A stretch of DNA of 64,000 bases from Gracilaria domingensis (taxonomy: Eukaryota; Rhodophyta; Florideophyceae; Gracilariales; Gracilariaceae): assembly GCA_022539475.1 (NCBI GenBank), contig VCMS01000004.1, forward strand, positions 62,001 through 126,000, written 5' to 3'. The notes under the pieces were generated by a model. The model saw nothing but the letters and a program-made list of their open reading frames with translations, was not told where the DNA came from and ran no database searches. Below, in pieces: positions 1 to 10,870 of this stretch; position 1 is the first letter of the stretch, and every line of letters starts with the position of its first letter. A program made the translations under genes and the position numbers.

Positions 1-127
1 AGCGTCGTTCCAAGCAGAACATCAAACGCGCTCATGTTCGCGCGTGGAAGCGGCGAAGCGCGCGCGTCGACGCAACTCCCGCCCAGCAATTCGAGCGCAC
101 CAGCGTCGACAACGTATCCGCAAGCAG

Positions 128-653
128 ATGGCGTCGAGACTGTCCAGAATTGTGCTGCTACTGCGCGACGTGGAGCTCGGTCTTCAGTTCTATCGAGACG
201 GGCTCGGCCTTCTCGTCGACGCGCAAGGTACGAATTTCGCGCGTCTTCGCGTAGGGACTGACACTGCCTTGGAATTGTTTGCTGCTGAGAGGTACGTGAC
301 ATGCACTGTCCCCATGTTTCTGTTCTGATCGTACCGTCTCACACAACGTAGCTCACGCATTCTCGTCAACGTACCCATGCAGTGAGTCACAGTGTTCCAC
401 GGGCTACTCGCCATTCCTCACGTTTGAGGTCCAAGACATGGACAAAACCATCCCACAGCTCGTTCGACAAGGGGCAGTGTTGGATGGTGCCATTCGCTAC
501 GAATCGTATGGCAAAATTGCCGCAGTACGAAGCCCCGATGGACACATGGTAGGTCTGATCGAGAAGGCCGGTTTGCCAAATGATGGCGACACTGCCTTGG
601 CCGCTGCGACTGCAGCAAAGAGACACTTGGAACCACAAGGGCCGAAAACGTGA
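128..653 (+). CDS. VOC-fold (glyoxalase/bleomycin-resistance-like) protein, two exons
   Basis: Spliced gene: exon 1 128-291, intron 292-382 (donor GTACGT, acceptor GCAG), exon 2 383-653. The phase works only with this acceptor, and joining it turns two short ORFs into one VOC domain. The N-terminal beta-alpha-beta half begins SRIVLLLRDVELGLQFYRD and the C-terminal half runs through SPFLTFEVQDMDK to SPDGHMVGLIEK, the strand that normally carries the last metal ligand (Glu). The family includes glyoxalase I and extradiol dioxygenases; substrate cannot be told. The frame is also open upstream to the window edge with a basic stretch, so a targeting peptide or upstream exon may exist. I chose the ATG at 128 because the domain begins there. 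The gene converges on the histidine phosphatase downstream. Confidence 0.75.
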
Positions 654-973
654 CGCTTTGTGCGCTCCGAAAAAAAAAACCCTTGGATTGACACATACAC
701 TCAGTTAGATTGACTTGTTTACAAATGTAAGGAATGTGGCTGCAGCACTGTTCACGGTGAGTTGAATGTTCAAGTTAAGCTTTTTGATGTGCAGATTATA
801 TCTCGAGAATGGTGAACATGGTTTCTGTAACAGAACAACGCATGATTAATAGCGCAGAAAGCACTGCTTGGTGACTATGCAACACAAATGTGAAGGAATC
901 ATAATGACAACGAGCTTACTACGTTAACTGAACAAAACAGAAAACAAACAAACGTCAGGGATTAGTAATGGCT
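654..973. other. Convergent intergenic spacer
   Basis: A/T-richer spacer between two convergent genes, presumably both 3' UTRs. It contains a run of nine A near 670. No ORF, RNA gene or repeat is recognised. Confidence 0.6.
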
Positions 974-2659
974 CTATTCGTAGAAGTGCATTCCCTCCTC
1001 AAGAATGTCATCAAAATAGTCCAGAAGTACTTGCAGTGGCACTACGCCCGACGCTCCGTGCTCTCCAAGCACCGGGATGCATTCCACATAACGTTCGTGA
1101 AGACGAAGTCGGACAAAGTGCGTCTTACCAGCGTCACCTTGTTGTTCATACAATTCAAAAGCCAGATTGGCTGCAAACGGACTAAATGCGCTCAACCCGG
1201 AGCGATACTGTGGCGAATCAGTCGCCATTCCATTGCCGTCAATACCAAGCAGTATTAACAGAGGCACCAGAGTCTCTGCATGGGCAAAGCGCAAGTCGGC
1301 GGCATTTACATCGGGGTCACCCGCCTGTGCAGCGCTGGCACGTAATGATTGAGCAAGGTCGGCCACAAGAGGTGCCGCAACTGCCCTAAATCGGTCCAGC
1401 TGCTGAAAGAACGGGCGGTGATATTTCTCAAACAGCTCGAGAATAGCTGTGTCCTTCGGTGTGAGAACACTGCAAAACGCGCTGCGGTCAAATCTGCCAT
1501 GGGCGTTCTCGAATGCACCGGCTTCGACGACAGAGCGAATCAGACCGGGGTCCATGACTTGCGGTGCACCTAGGCCCTTTGAGATGCGCTTGGCAATCTC
1601 AGTAGCAATTGGGAGCAAAGGGCCTCGCGATAAGTGGCGAAGTGTAAGTGCCTTGTGATGCAGAGCAAACTGAGCGTATTCCACATTGTGTTCAAAATAG
1701 CGCAGAACTTTGTCCCTACCGCTGGGCAGTATCTCGAGCAGAGCTTCTTCGTCCGTTGACGCGTCAGAACTGTATTCATTGGTCGATGATTGGGTGTAAT
1801 GCTCAAAGTCAGTGGACAACACTTCCGGCACTTCAGATTGCTCCGAAGATTCGCTGAGGATTGATGGCGGTGGTGTGGCCGGAGGAGTTGTCTCTTCGAC
1901 CACGAGGGTGTTCGGCTGCGGCAAGCGATTTGTTGAGCACGTATGGCGGTAGCCGTCCAGAAAGGCTCGGGCAGATGAGATGGCTCTGGCCTTGTACGAA
2001 GAGCGAAGTCTGACGGTGTTGCCGACGGCGTGCAGGGCGCGAGCGTAGAGACGAGCGAAGCGAGTGCCGATGGCGTGCAACTCTTGATGGCCGTGAGAGG
2101 TGAGGGAACCGGGGCTGGCGCGGTAGACGTCAAGCTGGGCGGACCACTCGTGCAGCCAGAGCGGGATGGGTGAGAGAGCGGTGTGCAGCCACGCGTGCAG
2201 AGCGGTGATGCGCTGGATGCAGCTGTTGGTTGGATTCCGCGTTCCGTGACGCGCGATGAGGGAGACGTGTATGAGACGGGCGGATTGATGCGGGTGCGAG
2301 TGGGAATGCAGCGGCTGCAGCGAGACGGGGTGAGGGTATGGGGTCTTTGAGCCGAAGTCGAGAGTGGTTGAGAAGGAGGGCACGAAGTGGGTGCAAGCGG
2401 GCGACTGGGGCTTGGTGCGGCGGGTTGGTTTTGAAGGGGAGCTGGGAGAGGGCTGGGTGAGCTGCAGCTTGGCGGCGAGCTCCTGGAAGACGGCGGCGAC
2501 GGAGTCGAGGCTGGGGGAGGAAGTGAAGGTGCGGAGGGGATGCGGGCGGGGGGCACGAAAGGGGAGGGCGTAGAGGTGGGGCGCGACGGGGCGGCGATGG
2601 AAGGCGGCCACCGCGCAGCGATCCGGGGGGGCGAGCGAGTCGTCGTCGAAGAGATCCAT
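974..2659 (-). CDS. Histidine acid phosphatase, multiple inositol polyphosphate phosphatase (MINPP)-like
   Basis: Encodes 561 residues of the clade-2 histidine phosphatase superfamily. The catalytic RHGTR motif lies at residues 137-141 (H138 would be the phosphorylated nucleophile) in the context LIHVSLIARHGTRNPT. The proton-donor HAE motif is at 460-462. The downstream pattern GTRFARLYARAL is also typical of the MINPP/phytase group, which removes phosphates from inositol polyphosphates. There is no clear signal peptide: the first 125 residues are Pro/Ser-rich and low in complexity. An acidic Ser-rich insert sits at about 270-306. MINPPs are commonly ER or secreted, so lack of a signal suggests a cytosolic form or a missed upstream exon. 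The start ATG at 2659 lies at the edge of the GC-rich island, its likely promoter. Confidence 0.82.
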   Translation of the reverse strand: MDLFDDDSLAPPDRCAVAAFHRRPVAPHLYALPFRAPRPHPLRTFTSSPSLDSVAAVFQELAAKLQLTQPSPSSPSKPTRRTKPQSPACTHFVPSFSTTLDFGSKTPYPHPVSLQPLHSHSHPHQSARLIHVSLIARHGTRNPTNSCIQRITALHAWLHTALSPIPLWLHEWSAQLDVYRASPGSLTSHGHQELHAIGTRFARLYARALHAVGNTVRLRSSYKARAISSARAFLDGYRHTCSTNRLPQPNTLVVEETTPPATPPPSILSESSEQSEVPEVLSTDFEHYTQSSTNEYSSDASTDEEALLEILPSGRDKVLRYFEHNVEYAQFALHHKALTLRHLSRGPLLPIATEIAKRISKGLGAPQVMDPGLIRSVVEAGAFENAHGRFDRSAFCSVLTPKDTAILELFEKYHRPFFQQLDRFRAVAAPLVADLAQSLRASAAQAGDPDVNAADLRFAHAETLVPLLILLGIDGNGMATDSPQYRSGLSAFSPFAANLAFELYEQQGDAGKTHFVRLRLHERYVECIPVLGEHGASGVVPLQVLLDYFDDILEEGMHFYE

Positions 2660-3480
2660 GGCGGGGAGCCAGGGAGGGGGGAGGGGGCGGGGGGAAAGAC
2701 GCGGCGCGGGATGGCAGGGGGGGGGGGAGGAGATGGCTGTCGGCGGGCGCGCTGGTGGGGGGCGGGGGGGGGGGGATTGGGGATGGGGCGGAACGGGGGC
2801 GATGGGGTGCGGTCTTTAACCGCAGTGACGTCATGTGTAGCCGGGAGTGGGGACTGCGGGGGGGCGCGGCGGAGCGGCGCGGCGCGACGCGCGCGTGCCG
2901 CGCGCATCGCCAATCAGCACTTGCGGCCTGGCACGTGGCGCGCGCGCCTTCGCCGGCGCGCGCGCGCGTGCCGCGCGCTATTTTTGGGCGCGGCGCGCGC
3001 GCCAGGGCGGCGGCGCGTCTACGCGGCGCGCCGCGGCTGCAGCCGCGGCGAGGCGGCGCGAACAGCGCGCGCCCGCGCCGCGCGCTGTGTGGCGCGCGCA
3101 CCGCCGCGGCGGCCGCCGCCGCGCCTGACGGCTCGTTGCCGCGCGCCGGCAACGAGAGCGGCGCTGTATGTGCTGCTTCGCTCTCACAGTGTTCTCGCGC
3201 GCGCCGCCCGTGGCTCGGCCGCCCGGCTTACCGCCGTCTTCGCCGCGCGGCCTCCACCGCCGCGCGCTATATTCATGGAAACCTTTAATGCGCCGGCCTT
3301 ATTTGCCAAATCGCTGTTTCTTACCGTTTCTCGCGCGCGCCGCTTCCGGCGCTGCAACCGTGCTGCACTGCTGACTTGCACGCACGCCCGCTCTGTTGCT
3401 GTTGCCAGCTTGTCGGATTTGCGACAAACAGTACGAGGCTACCCCGCACCCGCCTTCACCCCCCTTCCCGCTGCGTAGGC
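2660..3480. promoter_or_regulatory. GC-rich island upstream of the phosphatase gene
   Basis: Composition changes abruptly at the phosphatase start codon: G-runs (2660-2790) give way to long alternating CG/GC tracts (about 2860-3280). Long ORFs here run in several frames on both strands, but they are Ala/Arg/Pro-rich and look like composition artefacts. Similar islands occur at 36292-36776 and 50028-50714, both between divergent genes. I infer a promoter, possibly with Z-DNA potential. No matching + strand gene is found on its other side. Confidence 0.55.
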
Positions 3481-6400
3481 ACTATCCCCCGTTTCACTAC
3501 CACACTCACGACGTCATCTCCACATATCTCGTGCACCTTCGTCCAAATCGTCCTGCCCCGTTTCATACTGTGTTCCACACCCACACGCGCTTCACCAGCT
3601 GTCCGTAAAACACCTCGCTCCCGTGCTGATGAACCGGCTGTTGTCTCCGTGGTCGTGGCTGCAATTGCGCTCTTGATGTTTGGTCACGCAGTAATTGCTT
3701 TGCTTCTTCCTGCGCGATGCGGTCCACTCATGCTTGGCCCCGTGTTGCGTCCAAATATTGCGTGCGTCTCCATTCGTCACCTTGTGTTCTCCGTCAACGC
3801 CATAACTGCCGTGGCAGCGCAGCAGCTGCGTGTCTCTGTCATTCATGGATTATGATGCCCGCGCCCCGAATAATCCACAACTATCAGCGCTCTCTACCTT
3901 GTGAAACACACACGTCAAATTCCTTGTGCGCACACAACACCTACTGCTGTTATAAAGCCGTGTTTAAACCTTATTATACAGCGCTCTGTAACATCGCTGC
4001 CGGCGCTGTACTGATATATCTAGATACCAGTACCAGCATACTCTACAAGTTCGTTCCGAGCAGCTCCAAACACCCCGCCGCAAAACCGCAGCCGAACAGT
4101 TTGTCCGACCGATGCCTTCTCACTTCCCTTGTGTTCTGAACTCGAGATCGCTGTCTCAGCGCCAGCGCTTAACCTAGCCAGCGGGAGCCTCTACCTTGAC
4201 CAAACCCATGTGCAACACTCTACCGCACCACCTCCCGTCATGTCCAGCGCCAATAGCTGCCCTCAGCAGCACCTTTAAACTCTTTTTCTTGCCCTTCGCT
4301 CCTGAATGGCTTGAACGGTACAGCTTGCACGAATATTACTTTGCACAACACGAGAGCTCCTCTATGGCGACAGAGCTTACTGTCGGTTTGTATCGCAATA
4401 TGTGCTACACTTGCTCACCAATCTTCCATATCAGCAAACACGCTTGTGGACAGCGACACTGACAACTTTGTCAACAACCATGCAACTTTCAATGCAGAAA
4501 CAAACATGGCCCTGTTCGTTGTATCTTTGCCATAATCACAGTTAGAAGCCTGCCAAGCATCTTGGATTTTTCACCGCATATCAAGTCCATTCTTTGTCCA
4601 TTGTAAGAGTAATCATTCTCTTCTTCGTCTTTCGTGACCTGCGTTTGTTGTGATTGAATTCTCTGTCGAACTCGATATCGCGACGATTTGTTTGTCATGC
4701 AAAACTCTCATTATTCCTTCTTCCTTTCTGAATGCGGATATCTACCTTTGATCCTAAGATTTCCAAAGCTCTTCTCGACCTGGAAACGCCATTGTTTCGA
4801 GCGAGGGAGCGCTGTCTTTTGTATGAAACACTGCAAAACTGCATTTTTCATGTATGCAGATTATGCATTTTGTTGAACGAGTGTGGAATGTGGAAACGCA
4901 ATCTCCCAAAGTATTTATGACACAGCAGCTGTCAAGAACGCATCTCTCGAAGAGTCGTTCCGTAGTATCTGAACATGAGATTTTAGCTCTCTCTCTCTTT
5001 CGCCAGGATAGTAGGGAAAGGAGAAATGTATACGAGGATAATGTGTTTTCTTCCAAAAAGAAAAATTACTCAACACGGGACACTGGAAAGCATCGCTCAA
5101 CAAAGCAGTAAGCTCTAATACTTACCGAACAAGTCCTAACTCTGTTTCTCATTATAAAATGTATAATCGTTGATAACCTTACAAGCAGCATCCCATTGCT
5201 ACCATGTATTATTGAACGCTGAAATCTTTTCATATCGTACAGAGGTGACGAAATGTGGAGTTCAAATCAGTGTATCGCTATAGCCGTCATCATGACTCAT
5301 ATACAATAATCGGATTATGAGCTCAAACTCCTGTATGTGAACGAGGCCAGAGCGGTTGTTTTTCTTGACCTCAAAAGTTCTTAAAATCCCGGCAGAACCG
5401 CTATTATCGCAGAATGAAGAACACAAAGCAATAATCTAGTGGTGGGGACGCTATCCACGAGATGTATGAAAGAGAGAGTTGTGTCCTGAAGGAGAACAAA
5501 TCTTGGAATCTAATCGATAACCGGAACAATCCTTGTGTGTGGACAAGCGACAGCTACCTCGCAAAAAGTTGAAAAGTGAAGAGAAACAAGCTGTCGAGTC
5601 GCTTTAGCTCTAAGCCTTTCCAGTATTATTCGGTAAGGTAGTAAAGCAAAGGGTATCCAACGAGGAAAGTCGCTGCATAGGCAATTAATCCGTTTCTCTT
5701 ATCCCTTTGCTTGCTCAGCAATCGCTCAGAAACCGGATAGGCTGGCAATAGTGAAAAAAGTGCACGCCTCACGTTAGTACAAAGAAGAACAGTCTTTCAT
5801 GTTTATAGGGTTGCAAGGAACGTACGTTCTCCAATCTCTCGTTCAAGACCTGTCTGATTTCCTGATATACAACGGCGTGGCATCTGCGCAAGACGACGGC
5901 TCGATCTGAACAGCCTTGCAGCCGATGCGGCCCTAGTTAGCATTGTGTATCGAATGCAAAGTTGCTGACCTGCGTTTCTCAGAGTGGGTGACAGAAACTT
6001 GTTTGTTCGTGATAAAACTTTCGAGTTGTGGGTGTAAGATCTTGTACCCTTGACAGGGAACAGTGAAGTTACACCGACAGCCGAGCGAACGTATTCTCGA
6101 TGCAGGTCGTGGTTATTGTCTGTGAGCAGGACTCCCAGAGCTGCAAGGAAGGCGATGAAGAAAACGCCTCAAAGCTTTTGACATCAAATGGAGTTCCACT
6201 GTAACACGTGTGCGACTAAGAGATCAATTCATGGTTTCAAAATTCGACTTTACCAAAAGAGTTGCCCTGGGTGTCACCCAGTGGGTGATTATGCCCTGTC
6301 TTAACAAGCGTGAATCGCTCGTTCGTGATTCATGAAAGATCGATTCCAGGTTTTAGCAAGAGAACCGTCGGTTTCGTCGTACCTTCTACGTCTTCATTCC

Positions 6401-6670
6401 CAGATTCCTCAGTAGTAATGCCTGGGCAGCTTTAATACCATATTCGGCATTATTCGACGGACTAAAAACCATTGCGTAGTACGCAACAATGTACAGGACC
6501 GTGCTGATGAACGAACATAGGCTTCTGAAAGAAGAAGAAAAACTGGTGAACTTCCAAGCATAACAATCAAGTCGCGGTACTATCCGACACTGAAACATTT
6601 GTAGGCTACGACATCTGGTTCTCGTTGTCATCACTGAATAGAGTCTTCCGCAGAGCTGGTTTCGGATATT
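3481..6670. other. Long gene-free stretch
   Basis: No protein-like ORF, tRNA, rRNA or repeat unit is recognised in these 3.2 kb. The first 0.9 kb is C/T-rich on the + strand, continuing out of the GC island; the rest is balanced to A/T-rich. Small palindromes occur, such as CTGGGTGTCACCCAG near 6267. A non-coding transcript from the island, or a replication or chromatin element, would fit but is not shown. Confidence 0.4.
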
Positions 6671-7714
6671 TCAACTGGTTGACCTTGCGAGGTCTATTTC
6701 CCGAATCCATTCAAGAATTAGTCTTGCAGGTTTCTCCCAGTTTGAGTACAACATCAAATCGTGAGGAGCATTCTGAACCATTTTCAGATCTCCGCTCCAA
6801 AACTCCGCCGTTTCTTGATTAGCCACTTCATCCACAATTAGATCATCAGTTGCACAGAGAACCATCACCTTACCGTTATACACTCCAGTGCTCTGGACCG
6901 GATTGTTTATAGAGCGCGTGTTCAGAGTAAGTTTGGTCTTCTTGAACTGCTCCATATATTCTCGCAACATGTGGTCACCTTCTAGCTCTTCCGAAAACCC
7001 CTCGCTGTCCTTCTTAGAGAAAAAGACTTCGCGACAAAAAGATAAGTCCTTCGCTGCCGTTTGCCGGATAAATCCGAGACTGAGTTTTAGCCACTTCCAC
7101 AACCCTAGTTTGCCTAATAATCGGTTCACGATCTGAGAGTTTCCGGTAGGCGGCGTAGATGCCATGAAAACCAGTCCAGCTACCGACACCTTTGTGTTTT
7201 GTTCCATCCACTTCTGGATGAGGAACCCTCCCATACTATGGGCGACAATAATTGGCGAAGCTGTACCGATTATTTTTGGTACGGCTTCGTTAAGGTCATC
7301 AATATGTTGACTGACAGTAGTTGATGCAGTTTGATCTATCTCAGAATCACCACAACCACGCAGTGAGATGGCTTTTGTAATGAAGCCTTGATCAGCGAAA
7401 AATTGCTGGAAGTACTTATAGCACCATGCCCCATGCAAAGTCCCATGTACAAAGAGCAAGACTAGATTCTCATTTCGGGGCGAAGGCTCAACGTCAGGGG
7501 TCAACGGGACGTCGATCACTTGCATTCGTAAACCCGTCTGCAATGGAAGCAATCGGGCAACTGGAGCTCGTCTAGGGCTTCGCCGTTGTCCGCCGAATAG
7601 CTTCTTTGAGTCAGTCCTGACGAGAGGAATCCCAGCGAAGCCGCAAAGTGACGCCCTCGTCAAGAAATGACTGGTTTTCAATGGGAAACTTGTTGAGAAA
7701 CCTAGACAATGCAT
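6671..7714 (-). CDS. Alpha/beta hydrolase, probably organelle-targeted
   Basis: Encodes 347 residues with an alpha/beta-hydrolase fold. The oxyanion-hole HGT is at 90-92 (LLFVHGTLHGAWCY). The nucleophile elbow is VAHSMGG with Ser160. An acidic residue sits in CATDD (about 290-291) and the catalytic His is H318 in APHDLML. This is the order Ser-Asp-His expected for the fold. The first 60 residues are rich in Ser, Arg and Leu and lack acids, like a plastid or mitochondrial transit peptide. The elbow AHSMG instead of GHSMG resembles plant methylesterase/hydroxynitrile-lyase-like members. The substrate is unknown. It is divergently arranged with the F-box gene at 8327. Confidence 0.8.
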   Translation of the reverse strand: MHCLGFSTSFPLKTSHFLTRASLCGFAGIPLVRTDSKKLFGGQRRSPRRAPVARLLPLQTGLRMQVIDVPLTPDVEPSPRNENLVLLFVHGTLHGAWCYKYFQQFFADQGFITKAISLRGCGDSEIDQTASTTVSQHIDDLNEAVPKIIGTASPIIVAHSMGGFLIQKWMEQNTKVSVAGLVFMASTPPTGNSQIVNRLLGKLGLWKWLKLSLGFIRQTAAKDLSFCREVFFSKKDSEGFSEELEGDHMLREYMEQFKKTKLTLNTRSINNPVQSTGVYNGKVMVLCATDDLIVDEVANQETAEFWSGDLKMVQNAPHDLMLYSNWEKPARLILEWIREIDLARSTS

Positions 7715-8326
7715 AGTTGCTATTCACGAAGATGACGAACGATTCTTGAGCTTTCTGGCACTGTTTTCTGCTTTCGGCGCCGAAGAGACTTGTGGAAAAA
7801 AGAGAAACAACTGGGGTCCCTCTCAAGCAAATTCGCATAAGGTTTAAGCATATACCTCGGCCGAAAGCGAACAACATTCACGTGAGATTTAAACGAGGAA
7901 ACGTATACTATTGCGAGCGATACTAGAATCTTCACGTTATCGTTTCATACTGTATAGGAGCCCATGACGGCCATCACCAGGACGGAGCACATGTATCTTG
8001 CATCAGGGACCAAAGGAAGCTTCTTGATACGTGAGGTCGCACGAAGGTACGAGCTCATAACGGTGGTGAAGGATGTACACTGTACATTGTACAGTACCTT
8101 GGAGATATACCCAATTGATTTTGCCTGTTTCGGCAAGCACAAAAATTCAAGGGTTGAAAATGGTGTACTTGCTGCACTACCATGGGTTTTCAACTCAGAA
8201 GCGCGAGCTTGATCTCTGGCGGCCCCTTCTATCTTCAACGAGGATTCGGTTACTTTGTGTTAGTTTCATCGCGAGCCATCTTCCTCTCATCGAGACTAGT
8301 GGAAGCAAAAGAAGAGGCGCGAACAG
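7715..8326. other. Divergent intergenic region
   Basis: Spacer between the hydrolase (minus) and the F-box gene (plus), presumably holding both promoters. A small palindrome, CTGTACATTGTACAG, lies near 8080. The minus-strand ORF just upstream of the hydrolase begins with a GTG and is not supported as a gene. Confidence 0.45.
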
Positions 8327-9974
8327 ATGTTTGAAGACTTGCCCAAAGATGTTGCTCTCTATATAACCTCGATATTTGTTAAGCATTCTGGGACAGATGA
8401 CATATACAATCTTGCTATGTCTTCTGAACTGCTCAAATCTTATGTCATTCATGTTATGGGAAACAAGGTGCCTGAGCAATGTGCAGAGCAGCACGGACCT
8501 ATGGAATGGGCGTTGTTGTTGAGAGGAAAGATTCTTGAAGTGGTGATTCCCTCAGAGTTAGACTCCCTGGAGAAGAAGGCCGAGTTTTATGCTATTGATT
8601 TGAGCACAGTGAAGAAGGCCACGATAAAATCTATCTCCTCATTCCCTCATGTTCTCCCAAGAATGCCCAACCTCTGTTCCCTGACTTTGACTTGCGATGT
8701 CCTCGCTCATGAATGCAACGTACGTTGGATCATTTCATGCTTCATGATAACTTATCGCCTACAAAAATTGTGGTTGTCCTAGGGAAAGCTGACAAATCTA
8801 ATTCCAAACGCACGCATCTCACAATTCATTTCTTATTTATTGTTCATTGAAGAGCAAAAACTGTATCGTACGTTAGAAAGAATACTCTTGATAACGAGCT
8901 CATGAACTGGCCTTGAAATCAACTCTAACCCGTTTTTCTCAGGAAAATATGCTTGTTAGCAAGTTGTCTCGGCTTCCCTTAACAGAAGTTGTTTTAGACT
9001 GCGAGTGGCGCCATTCCGAATCCCGTTCTATTTGCATTCAGTCCGTTATCTTTAGTTCCATGATCAGTTCTGAAAAACAGGAATGGGAGAACAGAAACGT
9101 GAAAAGTTTGTCACTCTCGTATGGACAAGACTGTAGTTTTTGGAATCCTGCAAACCGCGAAATACTTTCAGTGTTCCCTTGTATACAGTTTCTGACATGC
9201 CTCAGAGCGCCCTTAGAGGTTCCCAAAGTTGATCGAGTTCTCGATCAGATACAGGAAATAAGTATCTGCTCAACTGGAGGCTCGTTCTCCGTGAGGTCAC
9301 GACTGTTTTTCGAAAAGCTTCTGAACAAACTGGTTAAACTGGAGCATGCATCATGTCTATTTCCTGAGCCAGCTGAAGCTTTAGATGTACTCAAAGGATG
9401 TAAAATTATGAGGCACCTGAAACTGCTGATCGCCGATGGTGCAGAAGAGTGTTTAGTTTCTCTCGCTTCTCGCCTAAGAACACTGAGTTTTTCATGGGGC
9501 CCCTGTCGATCGACTCATGATTCCAGACCTCGTGCTTTCTATTCACCAAAGTTGGGCCTTCTCCCGGGTATGATTGCAACTGCCCCTAATCTTGAAAATC
9601 TATGCTGGATGCATGCCGAATTACCTTCAGAAGATCTCATAAAGGCTCTGAAACTCATAGGTCGCCGTTTGCAATGCTTGGAACTATCTCTCGAACATCA
9701 ATCCGTATGCCATGGTCAGTATTTCTTAACGATCATAAGAGGTCTGTCCATTTACAATCCACAGATTCGAGTCTTGAAACTCGGATTCTGCTGCGATGGA
9801 CGGTATGAGCTGTGCCATTATGGCATTGACCTTTCCTCACTGGAAGAAGACATGTCTGCGTCTATCCGGGTATTGTCGAGGCATGCTCCACTTCTTGACA
9901 TGAAACCAGTCTATATGGCTAAGAATCGCATCATGCGAAATCATCGAACAACTTCAACCGCTACGGTGCAGTAA
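8327..9974 (+). CDS. F-box/LRR-like protein, two exons
   Basis: Spliced gene: exon 1 8327-8719, intron 8720-8942 (donor GTACGT, branch-like CTAAC at 8925-8929, acceptor TCTCAG), exon 2 8943-9974. The junction is phase 0 and yields about 474 residues. The protein opens with FEDLPKDVALYITSIF, which resembles an F-box helix start. Leucine-rich segments with spacing like irregular LRRs follow (PNLCSLTLTCD, RLRTLSFSW, RRLQCLELSLE). F-box proteins recruit substrates to SCF ubiquitin ligases. The F-box match is by pattern only, and LRR regularity is weak, so a divergent family member or a lineage-specific protein are both possible. Confidence 0.6.
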
Positions 9975-10870
9975 CGCAAACTCGTGTTTTCAAGCATGAA
10001 TTCGGAATGGAGCAATTATATGATTGCTTCTGTTCCTCTTCTTCTTCATTTGAAACAAGTACCCCTGCTCTTTCCGTAGTTGCTGACGAGCCATGTAAGA
10101 TATTGAATGCAAGAAAGGAATATAGTTATCGATTGTTGCCTTGGAATGAGAAGTTGCCAAAGATAGTGCTTCTTTCGTAATCTATAGAGGTTTCATTCGT
10201 GTCAGTAAATGTCTATATCAGATTCTGTACAAGAAAACTTTCAATAATTGAGTACTAAACAATGGGAGAATACAACTGAGAACCTTCGATTTAGAACCCA
10301 AGCAGTTTTCGAGATGAAGTCGTCTCGAATTACATGAAATAATCGACATAGAGTGGCTTATTCTCGCAATCGAGAACAAATGTTCACTGGCTCCGAAAAC
10401 TGAGGATGCTTCCTTTTTAGGAATGTCGAAAGTAGGGTCACCTTATTGAATGAATGAACAGGGAAGGACGAAGGCGATAAGCGTCGGTGACGACATGCTT
10501 GGCGCGCGTAAACATCTAAGATACCTAATACTTCCTCGTGGTAGCTCAGTACGTGTAGTACGGCTACTAGGCAGCGATCAGTGGCTGCGATGTACAGGTA
10601 TTAGAGGTCGTTGGGTCTTGAGCAAACCTACGCGTAGGAGCGCAATTCGCTCCACCGTATCCGTAAATGAGAGGTCACCTTACCAAGGTGAACTTAGTGT
10701 ACTCAGGGATTTGGGGCATAGACCCTGAACAGAGGAGAAGAATCTGAGTCAAGTGTGACATTGTATCGTGGTGACTAGTCAGCGCCTTTATTGATTTGTA
10801 GCCCCGGTTTTGGTGACGCTTTTGGGGGACATTGCCGGAGGAGAGATTTAAAGCTTCTCGTTTGCTGCGT
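9975..10870. other. Convergent intergenic region
   Basis: Spacer between the F-box gene and the pseudouridine synthase gene, which converge. The only open frame of note, 10450-10728, has no recognisable domain. Small perfect stems exist (GGAGCG...CGCTCC near 10636). An A-box-like TGGTAGCTCAGT at about 10540 has no B box downstream. Confidence 0.4.

Noticed and set aside
1570..3478. Long ORFs on both strands in the GC island (up to 447 codons)
   Set aside because: They are Pro/Ala/Arg/Ser-biased, overlap the phosphatase in other frames, and similar false ORFs occur in the other GC islands.
10538..10620. tRNA-like A box (TGGTAGCTCAGT)
   Set aside because: No B box (GGTTCGANTCC) and no cloverleaf stem follows.
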